The notes under the pieces are model-generated. The model did not search any database. It saw nothing but the letters and a program-made list of their open reading frames with translations, and had not been told where the DNA came from. From contig JAJAYN010000535.1 in assembly GCA_026786225.1 (NCBI GenBank), positions 1 through 6,507 of the forward strand: a stretch of 6,507 bases of DNA, in the 5' to 3' direction. Origin of the DNA: Burkholderiales bacterium (GTDB taxonomy: Bacteria > Pseudomonadota > Gammaproteobacteria > Burkholderiales > Usitatibacteraceae). Positions 1 through 5,571 of this stretch are shown one piece after another (the stretch's first letter is position 1; each line of letters opens with the position of its first letter). The position numbers were made by a program, and so were the translations under genes.

Positions 1-235
1 CGGCAACACCGAGCGCTTTACCCGCGATAGAAGACGCCCAAATACCGATGACAAATAAAGCCAGCGCGGCCGCGAGTGCGGCCAGGAAGCCGCCAAAATG
101 ATTGGAGATGAGATAAATAGGCACGCCGACCAGTGTTCCCCATGTGCCCGGCGCTTTTGGCATCAGGCCGGTGCCGAATCCAAACGCGATCATGTGCGCG
201 GGATGTTTGAGCAGGAATTCACGATTTGGTCGCAT
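1..235 (-). CDS. pgpA: Phosphatidylglycerophosphatase A, partial (N-terminal 78 residues; continues past the left edge)
   Basis: PgpA removes the phosphate from phosphatidylglycerophosphate at the inner membrane to give phosphatidylglycerol. The visible N-terminus carries the family signature: HPAHMIAFGFGTGL (residues 11-24) followed by MPKAPGTWGTLVGVP (25-39). A hydrophobic stretch at about 47-70, rich in Ala and Leu, fits a membrane segment. The start is the ATG at 235-233. It lies 11 nt after the thiL stop and has a GAGGT Shine-Dalgarno at 244-248 with an 8-nt spacer. An in-frame TTG slightly upstream overlaps the thiL end and is less likely. PgpA proteins are usually about 160-170 residues, so roughly half is missing, including the C-terminal acidic region expected to hold the metal and catalytic residues. 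Position directly after thiL is the usual arrangement in beta- and gammaproteobacteria. This short frame is cut by the window edge. Family assignment is secure; functional integrity cannot be judged. Confidence 0.93.
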   Translation of the reverse strand, partial: MRPNREFLLKHPAHMIAFGFGTGLMPKAPGTWGTLVGVPIYLISNHFGGFLAALAAALALFVIGIWASSIAGKALGVA

Positions 236-243
236 GCGTAACG

Positions 244-248
244 ACCTC
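244..248 (-). promoter_or_regulatory. Shine-Dalgarno of pgpA overlapping the thiL stop codon
   Basis: GAGGT on the minus strand overlaps the TGA stop of thiL and lies 8 nt before the ATG at 235. It decides the pgpA start in favour of this ATG over the upstream in-frame TTG, and implies re-initiation by ribosomes leaving thiL. Confidence 0.65.
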
Positions 249-1212
249 AATGATCAATGGCAAAGTGATCGAATCCGCTGGACTGGATATTGATCGCTTC
301 GCCGTCGTCGTCGTATACGCGTACCAAAGGCTCACCAGACTGCATGCTGCCAATACGCGCAAGTGCCAGCCCGGATGCCGAAGAGAGCTCATGCAGCAAC
401 TCTCTACTGATCGCTGGCGCGGTAAAGCACAACTCGTAATCGTCACCGCCGGCCAGTGTACAGGCACGTTGTTGTTCAACACTCGCGGAGAGTAGCGAAG
501 TAGCCAGTGGCACCTTCGGCCATTCGACACTGGCAGCCAAACCTGATCTGCGGCAAATGTGCGTGAGATCCGCAACCAGCCCATCAGAAATATCAACCGC
601 ACTGGTTGCCACACCGACGAGTGCTCGGCCCAACGCAATACGCGGATTCGGCGCTTCAAGGTGCATGACGGCGCGTTCAAATGCCGCAGTGGAAAGCGTG
701 ATATCGCCTCGCAGATGTTTCAGCGCCAATGCCGCTGCACCCAAACTTTCCGACACCCAGATATCGTCGCCCTCTTTTGCACCGTCTCGCCGGATTGCGT
801 GACCAATAGTTATTTCCCCAAACGCCGTCAACGTGATCGACAACGGGCCGCGTGTGGTGTCGCCACCAATCAATTCGACCTGGAACTTATCGGCGAGCGC
901 GAAAAATCCCCGTGAAAACGCCGCCAGCCAGGCCTCGTCAATCGCAGGCAAGGTCAATGCCAGTGTCACGTAACGCGGCAGCGCACCCATTGCGGCCAAA
1001 TCCGACAGATTTACCGCAAGCGCTTTGTGCCCGAGTTTCTCAGCGCCCGTTTCCGGGAAGAAATGAGTTCCAGAAACCAGCGTATCGGTGGTAATCGCCA
1101 GCTCGCAACCTGGTGAAATTCGAACAAGTGCGCAATCGTCTCCGACGCCCAGTACCGCATGCCTCACGGGGCGCGTGAAGTATTTTGCAATCAGGTCGAA
1201 TTCTGGCGACAT
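247..1212 (-). CDS. thiL: Thiamine-monophosphate kinase ThiL
   Basis: ThiL phosphorylates thiamine monophosphate with ATP to give thiamine diphosphate, the last step of thiamine cofactor synthesis, in the cytoplasm. The 321-residue product shows the full set of AIRS/PurM-like kinase motifs: GVGDD (22-26), TTDTLVSG (41-48), NLSDLAAMGA (68-77), GGDTTRGP (116-123), DISDGL (207-212) and GGDDYELCF (255-263). The aspartates in these motifs are the family's Mg-ATP and substrate ligands. The end SGFDHFAIDH matches the E. coli protein as I remember it, and the length is close to its roughly 325 residues. I chose the ATG at 1212-1210 because it gives MSPEFDLIAKYF, which aligns with the E. coli start MACGEFSLIARYF. 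A TTG at 1230 would add six residues and is the less likely alternative. Neither start has a clear Shine-Dalgarno, and an inverted repeat lies just upstream. The gene follows nusB after 43 nt and precedes pgpA by 11 nt. Confidence 0.96.
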   Translation of the reverse strand: MSPEFDLIAKYFTRPVRHAVLGVGDDCALVRISPGCELAITTDTLVSGTHFFPETGAEKLGHKALAVNLSDLAAMGALPRYVTLALTLPAIDEAWLAAFSRGFFALADKFQVELIGGDTTRGPLSITLTAFGEITIGHAIRRDGAKEGDDIWVSESLGAAALALKHLRGDITLSTAAFERAVMHLEAPNPRIALGRALVGVATSAVDISDGLVADLTHICRRSGLAASVEWPKVPLATSLLSASVEQQRACTLAGGDDYELCFTAPAISRELLHELSSASGLALARIGSMQSGEPLVRVYDDDGEAINIQSSGFDHFAIDH

Positions 1213-1215
1213 GGT

Positions 1216-1243
1216 CGCTGGCTTGGTCAAGGGAAAACCAGCG
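1216..1243 (-). other. Small inverted repeat in the nusB-thiL spacer, just before the thiL start
   Basis: Six-base arms CGCTGG (1238-1243 on the transcript strand) and CCAGCG (1216-1221) are perfect complements separated by 16 nt. Within the loop, CTTG/CAAG or TGGT/ACCA pairings offer competing short stems. The 3' arm ends three bases before the preferred thiL ATG at 1212, and the alternative TTG at 1230 lies in the loop. No run of T follows, so it is not a standard intrinsic terminator. It could limit ribosome access to thiL or be chance; I favour a weak structural effect at most. Confidence 0.4.
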
Positions 1244-1255
1244 CGCGCACCCTGA

Positions 1256-1768
1256 TCAATCCGGCGACTTCACTACGCGCCGTGCTCTTGTGGTCACTTT
1301 AACGGTGGGCGCTTCCTTCGCTGGCTTTAGCGTCGGCGCACTCGACTGAACGGCTACTTCGTCCGCACGAACATTTGCCGCCAATTTGTCGAGGATACCG
1401 TTGACGTACTTGTGCCCATCGGTACCACCGAACGACTTTGCCAGTTCGATGGCTTCGTTGATGATGACTCGATAGGGTGTCTCGGGCATATTCTCCAGCT
1501 CGAACGCGCCCATCAGCAAGATCGCACTTTCGATTGGGCTCACTTCCTTCCATGGACGATCCAGATGGGGCTGGAGTTTTTCCTTTAGTGATTCAGCATG
1601 CATTAGTACGCCGCTAAGGATGACGGCGAACAGTTCGCTGTCTGCCTTGGCGAACCCGTCTGCCTGCGCGTACTGTTGTTCGATGTCCGAAAGACTTTGC
1701 CCGGCCAATTGCCATTGATAAAGCGCCTGCAATGCAAATTCGCGTGAGCGTCGGCGCGCACTTTTCAT
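1256..1768 (-). CDS. nusB: Transcription antitermination factor NusB with basic C-terminal tail
   Basis: NusB binds boxA RNA together with NusE (ribosomal protein S10) in the antitermination complex that keeps RNA polymerase processive on rRNA operons. The N-terminus MKSARRRSREFALQALYQWQ (1-20) has the arginine-rich RNA-binding start of the all-helical fold. The conserved core SPIESAILLMGAFEL (77-91), INEAIELAKSFGG (103-115) and HKYVNGILDKLA (119-130) follows. The core ends near residue 131, as in the roughly 139-residue E. coli protein. Residues about 135-170 form an extra low-complexity Ala/Pro/Thr/Val tail ending in RARRVVKSPD, which looks disordered and positively charged; such tails occur in betaproteobacterial NusB. 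The ATG at 1768 overlaps the ribH stop by 4 nt (ATGA) and has GGGAG at 1774-1778 with a 5-nt spacer, which suggests translational coupling. A ribH-nusB pair is typical of proteobacteria. Confidence 0.97.
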   Translation of the reverse strand: MKSARRRSREFALQALYQWQLAGQSLSDIEQQYAQADGFAKADSELFAVILSGVLMHAESLKEKLQPHLDRPWKEVSPIESAILLMGAFELENMPETPYRVIINEAIELAKSFGGTDGHKYVNGILDKLAANVRADEVAVQSSAPTLKPAKEAPTVKVTTRARRVVKSPD

Positions 1769-2238
1769 GATCGCTCCCGTGCCGCTGCGTTAATGGCTTT
1801 AAGGGTGAGCGCCATTTCGATGGCCACACGCGCGCAATCAGCCCCTTTCTCGGTCGTACGTGCCAACGCTTGCTCATCGGTGTTGACCGTCAAAATGCCG
1901 TTGGCAATCGGCACGCCGGTCTGCAAGGTGGCGTCCATCACACCACGGCAACTCTCATTGGCGACCACTTCAAAATGGTAAGTCTCGCCTCGAATCACGG
2001 CGCCGATGGCAATGAGTGCGTCATATTTTTGCGTATGTGCCATCGTCTGCAAAACCACAGGTATTTCAAGCGCACCCGGCACCGATACATGGTCTATGGC
2101 ATCGGCATCTACACCGTATTTTTGCAATTCGGAAACGCAGGCGTTCAACAGCCCAGTCACCACGGGCTCGTTGAATCGGCTTTGCACGATACCGATTCGC
2201 AGGTGCCGTCCGTCGAGATTGATTTTGATGTATTTCAT
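1765..2238 (-). CDS. ribH: 6,7-dimethyl-8-ribityllumazine synthase RibH
   Basis: Lumazine synthase condenses 5-amino-6-ribitylaminouracil (from RibD and a phosphatase) with 3,4-dihydroxy-2-butanone 4-phosphate (from RibB) to give 6,7-dimethyl-8-ribityllumazine, the penultimate step to riboflavin. The 157-residue product is full length for the family. Motifs in order are QSRFNEPVV (19-27) with the aromatic substrate-stacking residue F22, VPGALEIP (53-60), GAVIRGETYHFE (79-90) with the catalytic His88, and TDEQALAR (120-127) with Arg127, the expected phosphate ligand. The numbering matches the well-studied Bacillus enzyme closely. The enzyme forms pentamers, and in many bacteria 60-subunit shells; which form applies here cannot be read from the sequence. 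The ATG at 2238 has AAAGGG at 2243-2248 with a 4-nt spacer and follows ribB after 24 nt. The stop overlaps the nusB start. Confidence 0.98.
   Translation of the reverse strand: MKYIKINLDGRHLRIGIVQSRFNEPVVTGLLNACVSELQKYGVDADAIDHVSVPGALEIPVVLQTMAHTQKYDALIAIGAVIRGETYHFEVVANESCRGVMDATLQTGVPIANGILTVNTDEQALARTTEKGADCARVAIEMALTLKAINAAARERS
1774..1778 (-). promoter_or_regulatory. Shine-Dalgarno of nusB inside the ribH 3' end
   Basis: GGGAG on the minus strand ends 5 nt before the nusB ATG at 1768. It sits in the last ribH codons, and the ribH stop overlaps the nusB start as ATGA. This supports the chosen nusB start and translational coupling of lumazine synthase with NusB. Confidence 0.7.
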
Positions 2239-2262
2239 ACTGCCCTTTGTTGAAGATGGTAA

Positions 2263-3384
2263 TTACGCGACGCTATGCAATTTGCGCTCGGTTGATGGCG
2301 GAACATACTCGACGACCTCAAGATCAAAACCTGCCATCGACGGAATATTTTTGGGCCAGGCGAGCACGCGCATTTTACGGACATTGAGCTTGTGCAATAT
2401 CTGCGCGCCGATGCCATACATGCGTGGGTCCCATTTCACGGCGCGCTTTGGCTTCTCGGTCGAGGCCGTGAATCTTGCAACCAGGGATTCCGCATTCTCC
2501 TGCGCGCGCAACAACACAATCACGCCGCAGCCTTCCGTGGCGACGAGACGCATCGCCTCAGTGACAGAATAAGCATGCCGGCCGTTGTCAAAATCGAACA
2601 AATCAAGCGACGTAAACGGCTCGTGCACACGTGTCAACACGGGTACTTCCGGACGAATTTCGCCGCGTGTAAGCGCCAGGTGCACTTCATTAACGGTTTT
2701 GTCATAGAAGGCGTGAAGCTTGAATGGACCATATGGTGTTGAAATGGTTTTTTCGGAAATCTGTTCGACCAGTGTTTCCGTAATCGAACGATAGCGAATC
2801 AAATCCGCGATGGTGCCGACTTTCAGGTTGTGAAGCTTGGCGAACTCATGCAAATCCGGCAGCCGCGCCATCTCGCCATCATCCTTGATGATTTCGCAGA
2901 TTACCGCTGCCGGGGTTCGCCCTGCGAGATGGGCGAGATCACAACCGGCTTCGGTATGGCCCGCACGCACCAGCACGCCGCCGGACTTGGCCATCACCGG
3001 GAAGATATGGCCGGGCTGGACGATGTCGTCCGGTTTTGCATTCGCCGCAACCGCAACTTGCACGGTACGCGAGCGATCGGCTGCTGATATGCCACTGGTT
3101 ACCCCGGTTGCGGCTTCGATGGACGCCGTGAACGCGGTGCCGTGCAATGCGCGATTGTCCGTCACCATCAGTGGCAGGTTTAGCTGGCGGCATCGCGATT
3201 CTTCCAGCGTCAGGCAAATCAGTCCGCGCGCGTGTTTGGCCATGAAGTTGATCGCGTCCGGTGTCACAAAGTCAGCGGCCATAACCAGATCGCCCTCGTT
3301 TTCGCGATCCTCGGCATCAACCAGTACCACCATGCGCCCAAGCCGAATGTCTTCGATAATTTCCTGCGTTGTTGCGATATTCAT
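2263..3384 (-). CDS. ribB: 3,4-dihydroxy-2-butanone-4-phosphate synthase fused to a degenerate GTP cyclohydrolase II-like domain (often annotated RibBA)
   Basis: The N-terminal half (about 1-203) converts ribulose 5-phosphate to 3,4-dihydroxy-2-butanone 4-phosphate plus formate, the four-carbon input of riboflavin synthesis. It has the acidic loop DAEDRENEGD (23-32), HGTAFTASIEA (81-91), the metal-binding stretch RAGHTEAG (140-147), and the usual end DDGEMARLPD (168-177) to IADLIRYR (192-199). The C-terminal half (about 212-373) begins STPYGPFKLHAF and aligns with GTP cyclohydrolase II. However, where active enzymes read RVHSECLTGD followed by RCDCG, this one reads RVHEPFTSLDLFDFDNGRHA (252-271), so all three zinc cysteines are gone. 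The HRQEGRNIG catalytic loop is replaced by LRAQENAES (292-300). The tail is therefore very probably not a cyclohydrolase. This RibB plus inactive RibA-like form (sometimes called RibBX) is known in many proteobacteria. The ATG at 3384 overlaps the ribE stop by 4 nt and has AAAGGAG at 3390-3396. Confidence 0.96.
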   Translation of the reverse strand: MNIATTQEIIEDIRLGRMVVLVDAEDRENEGDLVMAADFVTPDAINFMAKHARGLICLTLEESRCRQLNLPLMVTDNRALHGTAFTASIEAATGVTSGISAADRSRTVQVAVAANAKPDDIVQPGHIFPVMAKSGGVLVRAGHTEAGCDLAHLAGRTPAAVICEIIKDDGEMARLPDLHEFAKLHNLKVGTIADLIRYRSITETLVEQISEKTISTPYGPFKLHAFYDKTVNEVHLALTRGEIRPEVPVLTRVHEPFTSLDLFDFDNGRHAYSVTEAMRLVATEGCGVIVLLRAQENAESLVARFTASTEKPKRAVKWDPRMYGIGAQILHKLNVRKMRVLAWPKNIPSMAGFDLEVVEYVPPSTERKLHSVA

Positions 3385-3989
3385 GGCGACTCCTTTCCCA
3401 GCATTCTCTCGACGTAGCGTGCGAGCAGATCGATTTCCAGATTTACCTTCATGCCCTTGCGCAACAGGCGGATCGTCGTCACCTGATGGGTATGCGGAAT
3501 GATATTGATTTCAAACAGTGTATTGCCCTCGGCAAGGTCGCTGACTTTATTGACGGTTAACGATACACCATTAACCGTTATCGACCCTTTGCGGGCGACA
3601 AACCTGGCCAGATCCTTGGGCGCATCAATCTCCAGCCGCCACGACGCGCCCAGATCGTCGATGGCGGTCACCAGCCCCACGCCGTCGATATGACCACTTA
3701 CAAGGTGGCCGCCAAGTCGGTCTCCGAAGCGCAACGACTTTTCAAGATTTACCTCTGCACCCAGCGTCAATCCAGAGGTTAGCGAAAGCGTTTCATTGGA
3801 AACATCGACTGAAAACGTTTCCGGTGATTTTTCAACCACCGTGAGGCAACAGCCACTGACAGCAATCGAATCACCAATAGCGATTTGATGCAGACCCAAC
3901 TTTGGCGCGCTGATCGCCAGCCGCGTGTTTTCCGGCGTTACCTCTGCTTTCTCGATCACGCCGGTAGTCTCAACGATGCCGGTAAACAT
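3381..3989 (-). CDS. ribE: Riboflavin synthase, alpha subunit
   Basis: Riboflavin synthase dismutates two molecules of 6,7-dimethyl-8-ribityllumazine to riboflavin and 5-amino-6-ribitylaminouracil. The 202-residue product has the expected two tandem lumazine-binding repeats. The first starts MFTGIVE (1-7) and contains SGCCLTV (45-51). The second starts GGHLVSGHIDGVG (93-105) and contains VNGVSLTV (139-146). A C-terminal helix, NLEIDLLARYVER (183-195), matches the trimerisation segment of the family. The active site forms between subunits of the trimer; the Cys-Cys-Leu-Thr of repeat one is the part usually tied to catalysis. This gene is called ribC in E. coli nomenclature and ribE in most others. 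The ATG lies 1 nt after the ribD stop, with GAGGGG at 3998-4003 inside the end of ribD and an 8-nt spacer. The stop overlaps the ribB start as ATGA. Nothing in the protein looks unusual. Confidence 0.98.
   Translation of the reverse strand: MFTGIVETTGVIEKAEVTPENTRLAISAPKLGLHQIAIGDSIAVSGCCLTVVEKSPETFSVDVSNETLSLTSGLTLGAEVNLEKSLRFGDRLGGHLVSGHIDGVGLVTAIDDLGASWRLEIDAPKDLARFVARKGSITVNGVSLTVNKVSDLAEGNTLFEINIIPHTHQVTTIRLLRKGMKVNLEIDLLARYVERMLGKESP
3390..3396 (-). promoter_or_regulatory. Strong Shine-Dalgarno of ribB inside the ribE 3' end
   Basis: The minus-strand bases AAAGGAG lie 5 nt before the ribB ATG at 3384. They are part of the last codons of ribE (Gly-Lys-Glu), and the two frames overlap by the four bases ATGA. 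This is the best match to the 16S anti-Shine-Dalgarno in the window. It fixes the ribB start and suggests ribB is translated efficiently, either independently or by ribosomes finishing ribE. Confidence 0.8.
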
Positions 3990-3990
3990 A

Positions 3991-5094
3991 CTATTTTCCC
4001 CTCACTGCTGCGGTGATGCGCAGATCCGCGCCAATCTGCCGTACATCCGTAATATTGAGTTCAGTGCGCTCGGCCAGTTCGGTGAATTCGGGCAGCGCGA
4101 ACACGCCACGTGCCGGATCACCGAGGATACTGGGTGCGACATAAGCGACAATCTCGTCAACAACACCTGCTGCCAGCAACGAACCATTCAGCTTTGCTCC
4201 CGTCTCGACCATGACCGTGTTCAGCCCGCGAACGGCAAACATCTCCATCATTTTCTGTAAATCAACTTTTCCTTTTACTTGCTCCACCGGAATCTGAACG
4301 ACGTCCACGCCGCGAGCCTTGAGCTGGCTTTCCCGACTTTCATTTTGTGCGGCGGTCACCAACAACACATTGCCACCCTCAAGAATGCGCGCATTGTCGG
4401 CAACATCCAGACGGCTATCCAGCAAAATACGTAGTGGCTGGCGGTCACACGGTACATCCCGCACCGTGAGCTGCGGATCGTCCGCCATCAAGGTGCCAAT
4501 ACCTGTCATGACTGCGCATGCGCCTGCGCGCAGACGATGCACATCGCGTCTGGCTTCAGCACTGGTAATCCACTTTGATCGCCCGTTCGCCAAGGCGGTT
4601 TTGCCATCGAGACTGGTAGCCACTTTTAGCGTCACCCAAGGGCGACGACGCGTGACACGTGCCAGAAAACCTCTCAATTGCTCGCCGACCACATCCTCCA
4701 TCAAGCCAATATCGACAACGATACCAGCATCGCGCAGTTGGGAATGTCCGCAGCCATCCACACCGTCAAACGGGTCGTGCACGGCTGATACAACACGCGC
4801 GATCCTGGCTTTGGTCAGCAAATCCGAACACGCCGGCCCACGCGACTTTGGGTGCAGGCAGCACGGCTCCAGCGTTGAGTACACCGTCGCCGATTCTGGC
4901 GACACGACGCAACTTTGCAGTGCCATGGCTTCTGCATGCGGTCGGCCACCTTTTTGGGTAAACCCCTCGCCGATAATGCGACCTTGTTTGACAATCACGC
5001 AACCGACAAACGGGTTGGGTGTGGTGATGCAACGTCCCTGCTCGGCAAGGCGAATAGCTCGTGCCATCATGGCGTGATCAAATGCGGAAAACAT
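3991..5094 (-). CDS. ribD: Bifunctional diaminohydroxyphosphoribosylaminopyrimidine deaminase / 5-amino-6-(5-phosphoribosylamino)uracil reductase RibD
   Basis: RibD performs the second and third steps from GTP to riboflavin: a zinc-dependent deamination of the pyrimidine ring and an NADPH-dependent reduction of the ribose side chain. The deaminase domain (about 1-147) shows TTPNPFVGCVIV (24-35), the zinc and proton-shuttle motif HAE (53-55) and TLEPCC (74-79) with a later Cys89. Here the loop reads CCLHPKSRGPAC, two residues longer between the outer cysteines than the usual C-x8-C. The usual DPNP motif reads DPFDGVDG (107-114). The reductase domain (about 153-367) looks ordinary: LKVATSLDGKTA (156-167), SKWITSAEARRDVH (173-186), ADDPQLTVR (204-212), VETGAKLNGSLL (296-307) and DEIVAYVAPSILG (313-325). 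The length of 367 residues equals the E. coli form. The start MFSAFDHAMMARA is of the common betaproteobacterial type. The ATG is 5 nt after the nrdR stop with no strong Shine-Dalgarno, so coupling to nrdR is likely. Confidence 0.96.
   Translation of the reverse strand: MFSAFDHAMMARAIRLAEQGRCITTPNPFVGCVIVKQGRIIGEGFTQKGGRPHAEAMALQSCVVSPESATVYSTLEPCCLHPKSRGPACSDLLTKARIARVVSAVHDPFDGVDGCGHSQLRDAGIVVDIGLMEDVVGEQLRGFLARVTRRRPWVTLKVATSLDGKTALANGRSKWITSAEARRDVHRLRAGACAVMTGIGTLMADDPQLTVRDVPCDRQPLRILLDSRLDVADNARILEGGNVLLVTAAQNESRESQLKARGVDVVQIPVEQVKGKVDLQKMMEMFAVRGLNTVMVETGAKLNGSLLAAGVVDEIVAYVAPSILGDPARGVFALPEFTELAERTELNITDVRQIGADLRITAAVRGK
3998..4003 (-). promoter_or_regulatory. Shine-Dalgarno of ribE inside the ribD 3' end
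   Basis: GAGGGG on the minus strand, within the final ribD codons, precedes the ribE ATG at 3989 with an 8-nt spacer. The ribD stop and the ribE start are separated by a single base. This supports the ribE start and coupled translation of the two genes. Confidence 0.7.
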
Positions 5095-5099
5095 GAGCG

Positions 5100-5552
5100 C
5101 TACTGTTTCGTCACTTCGCGGATGGCGTCTTTGAATTCCTCGACATCCGAAAAGCTGCGATAGACCGAGGCGAAGCGCACATAGCCAACCTGGTCGAGTT
5201 TTTTTAGTTCTTCCATCACCATTTCACCGATTTTGCGTGAGGAGTGCTCGCGCTTTGCCTCATTGAGCACTGCCTGCTCAATGCGTTCTATTGCCTCTTC
5301 CACTTTGGCCGTCTCGACAAGCCGTTTATGTAATGCGCGGTGGAAACTGGTTTCCAGCTTCGCGCGCGAAAAGTCTTCGCGTTGGCCGTTCGATTTCACG
5401 ATCGTCGGCATCCGTAGCTCCGCGCCTTCGTATGTGGTAAACCGTTTATGGCACACCGTACAGCGGCGGCGGCGGCGAACGACATCACCTTCCTCACTGA
5501 CGCGAGAATCAATTACCTGTGTTTCCTGCGCGCTGCAAAACGGACATTTCAT
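5100..5552 (-). CDS. nrdR: Transcriptional repressor NrdR
   Basis: NrdR is a nucleotide-sensing repressor of ribonucleotide reductase operons that binds NrdR boxes upstream of nrd genes when dATP is bound. The N-terminal zinc ribbon is complete: CPFC (Cys3, Cys6) and CTVC (Cys31, Cys34), joined by SRVSEEGDVVRRRRR (16-30), then RFTTYE (37-42). The ATP-cone domain follows from about 49 to 139, beginning PTIVKSNGQREDFSRAKL. It includes SSRKIGEMVMEELKKLD (104-120) and VGYVRFASVYRSF (122-134), a typical end. The length of 150 residues is standard. The ATG at 5552 follows the glyA stop after 19 nt with only a weak GAGCGG-like ribosome site upstream. No NrdR-box-like palindrome is visible in that gap, so self-regulation at this junction is not supported. 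Location between glyA and ribD is a familiar proteobacterial arrangement. The target genes are not in this window. Confidence 0.98.
   Translation of the reverse strand: MKCPFCSAQETQVIDSRVSEEGDVVRRRRRCTVCHKRFTTYEGAELRMPTIVKSNGQREDFSRAKLETSFHRALHKRLVETAKVEEAIERIEQAVLNEAKREHSSRKIGEMVMEELKKLDQVGYVRFASVYRSFSDVEEFKDAIREVTKQ
5463..5477 (-). repeat. Five tandem CGC codons within nrdR
   Basis: The minus strand has CGC repeated five times, encoding Arg26-Arg30 of NrdR between the two cysteine pairs of the zinc ribbon. The arginine patch is conserved in the family and thought to contact DNA. What is notable is only the use of one identical codon throughout, which makes a short perfect trinucleotide tract. 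Confidence 0.7.
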
Positions 5553-5571
5553 ATTGTCCGCTCGTCAGAGC

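Noticed and set aside
219..680. Minus-strand frame of 153 codons inside thiL running into the pgpA start
   Set aside because: It is out of frame with both thiL and pgpA, and both of those are supported by family motifs.
1216..1243. Intrinsic terminator after nusB
   Set aside because: The stem is only 6 bp with a 16-nt loop and no following T tract, and thiL and pgpA continue on the same strand.
2006..2572. Open frame of 188 codons on the plus strand spanning the ribH-ribB junction
   Set aside because: It covers the complement of two real genes and their spacer. No motif or supporting context was found, so it is a shadow frame.
2837..3502. Open frame of 221 codons on the plus strand opposite ribB and the ribE end
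   Set aside because: It is antisense to conserved coding sequence, of low-complexity Ser/Ala/Arg composition, with no family resemblance. Its length is explained by codon bias on the other strand.
4786..4870. Frameshift or sequencing error as the cause of the odd RibD zinc loop
   Set aside because: The frame stays open and matches the family on both sides, and Cys89-Ser-Asp resumes the expected pattern. An in-frame change is more likely, though an error cannot be fully excluded.
4319..5077. Open frame of 252 codons on the plus strand opposite ribD
   Set aside because: It lies wholly antisense to a clearly conserved gene. Its product is rich in Ser, Arg, Ala and Thr with no recognisable motif, as expected from the complement of a GC-rich coding frame.
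5553..5571. NrdR box or promoter in the glyA-nrdR gap
   Set aside because: The 19-nt gap has no palindrome like the NrdR consensus and is too short for a full promoter.
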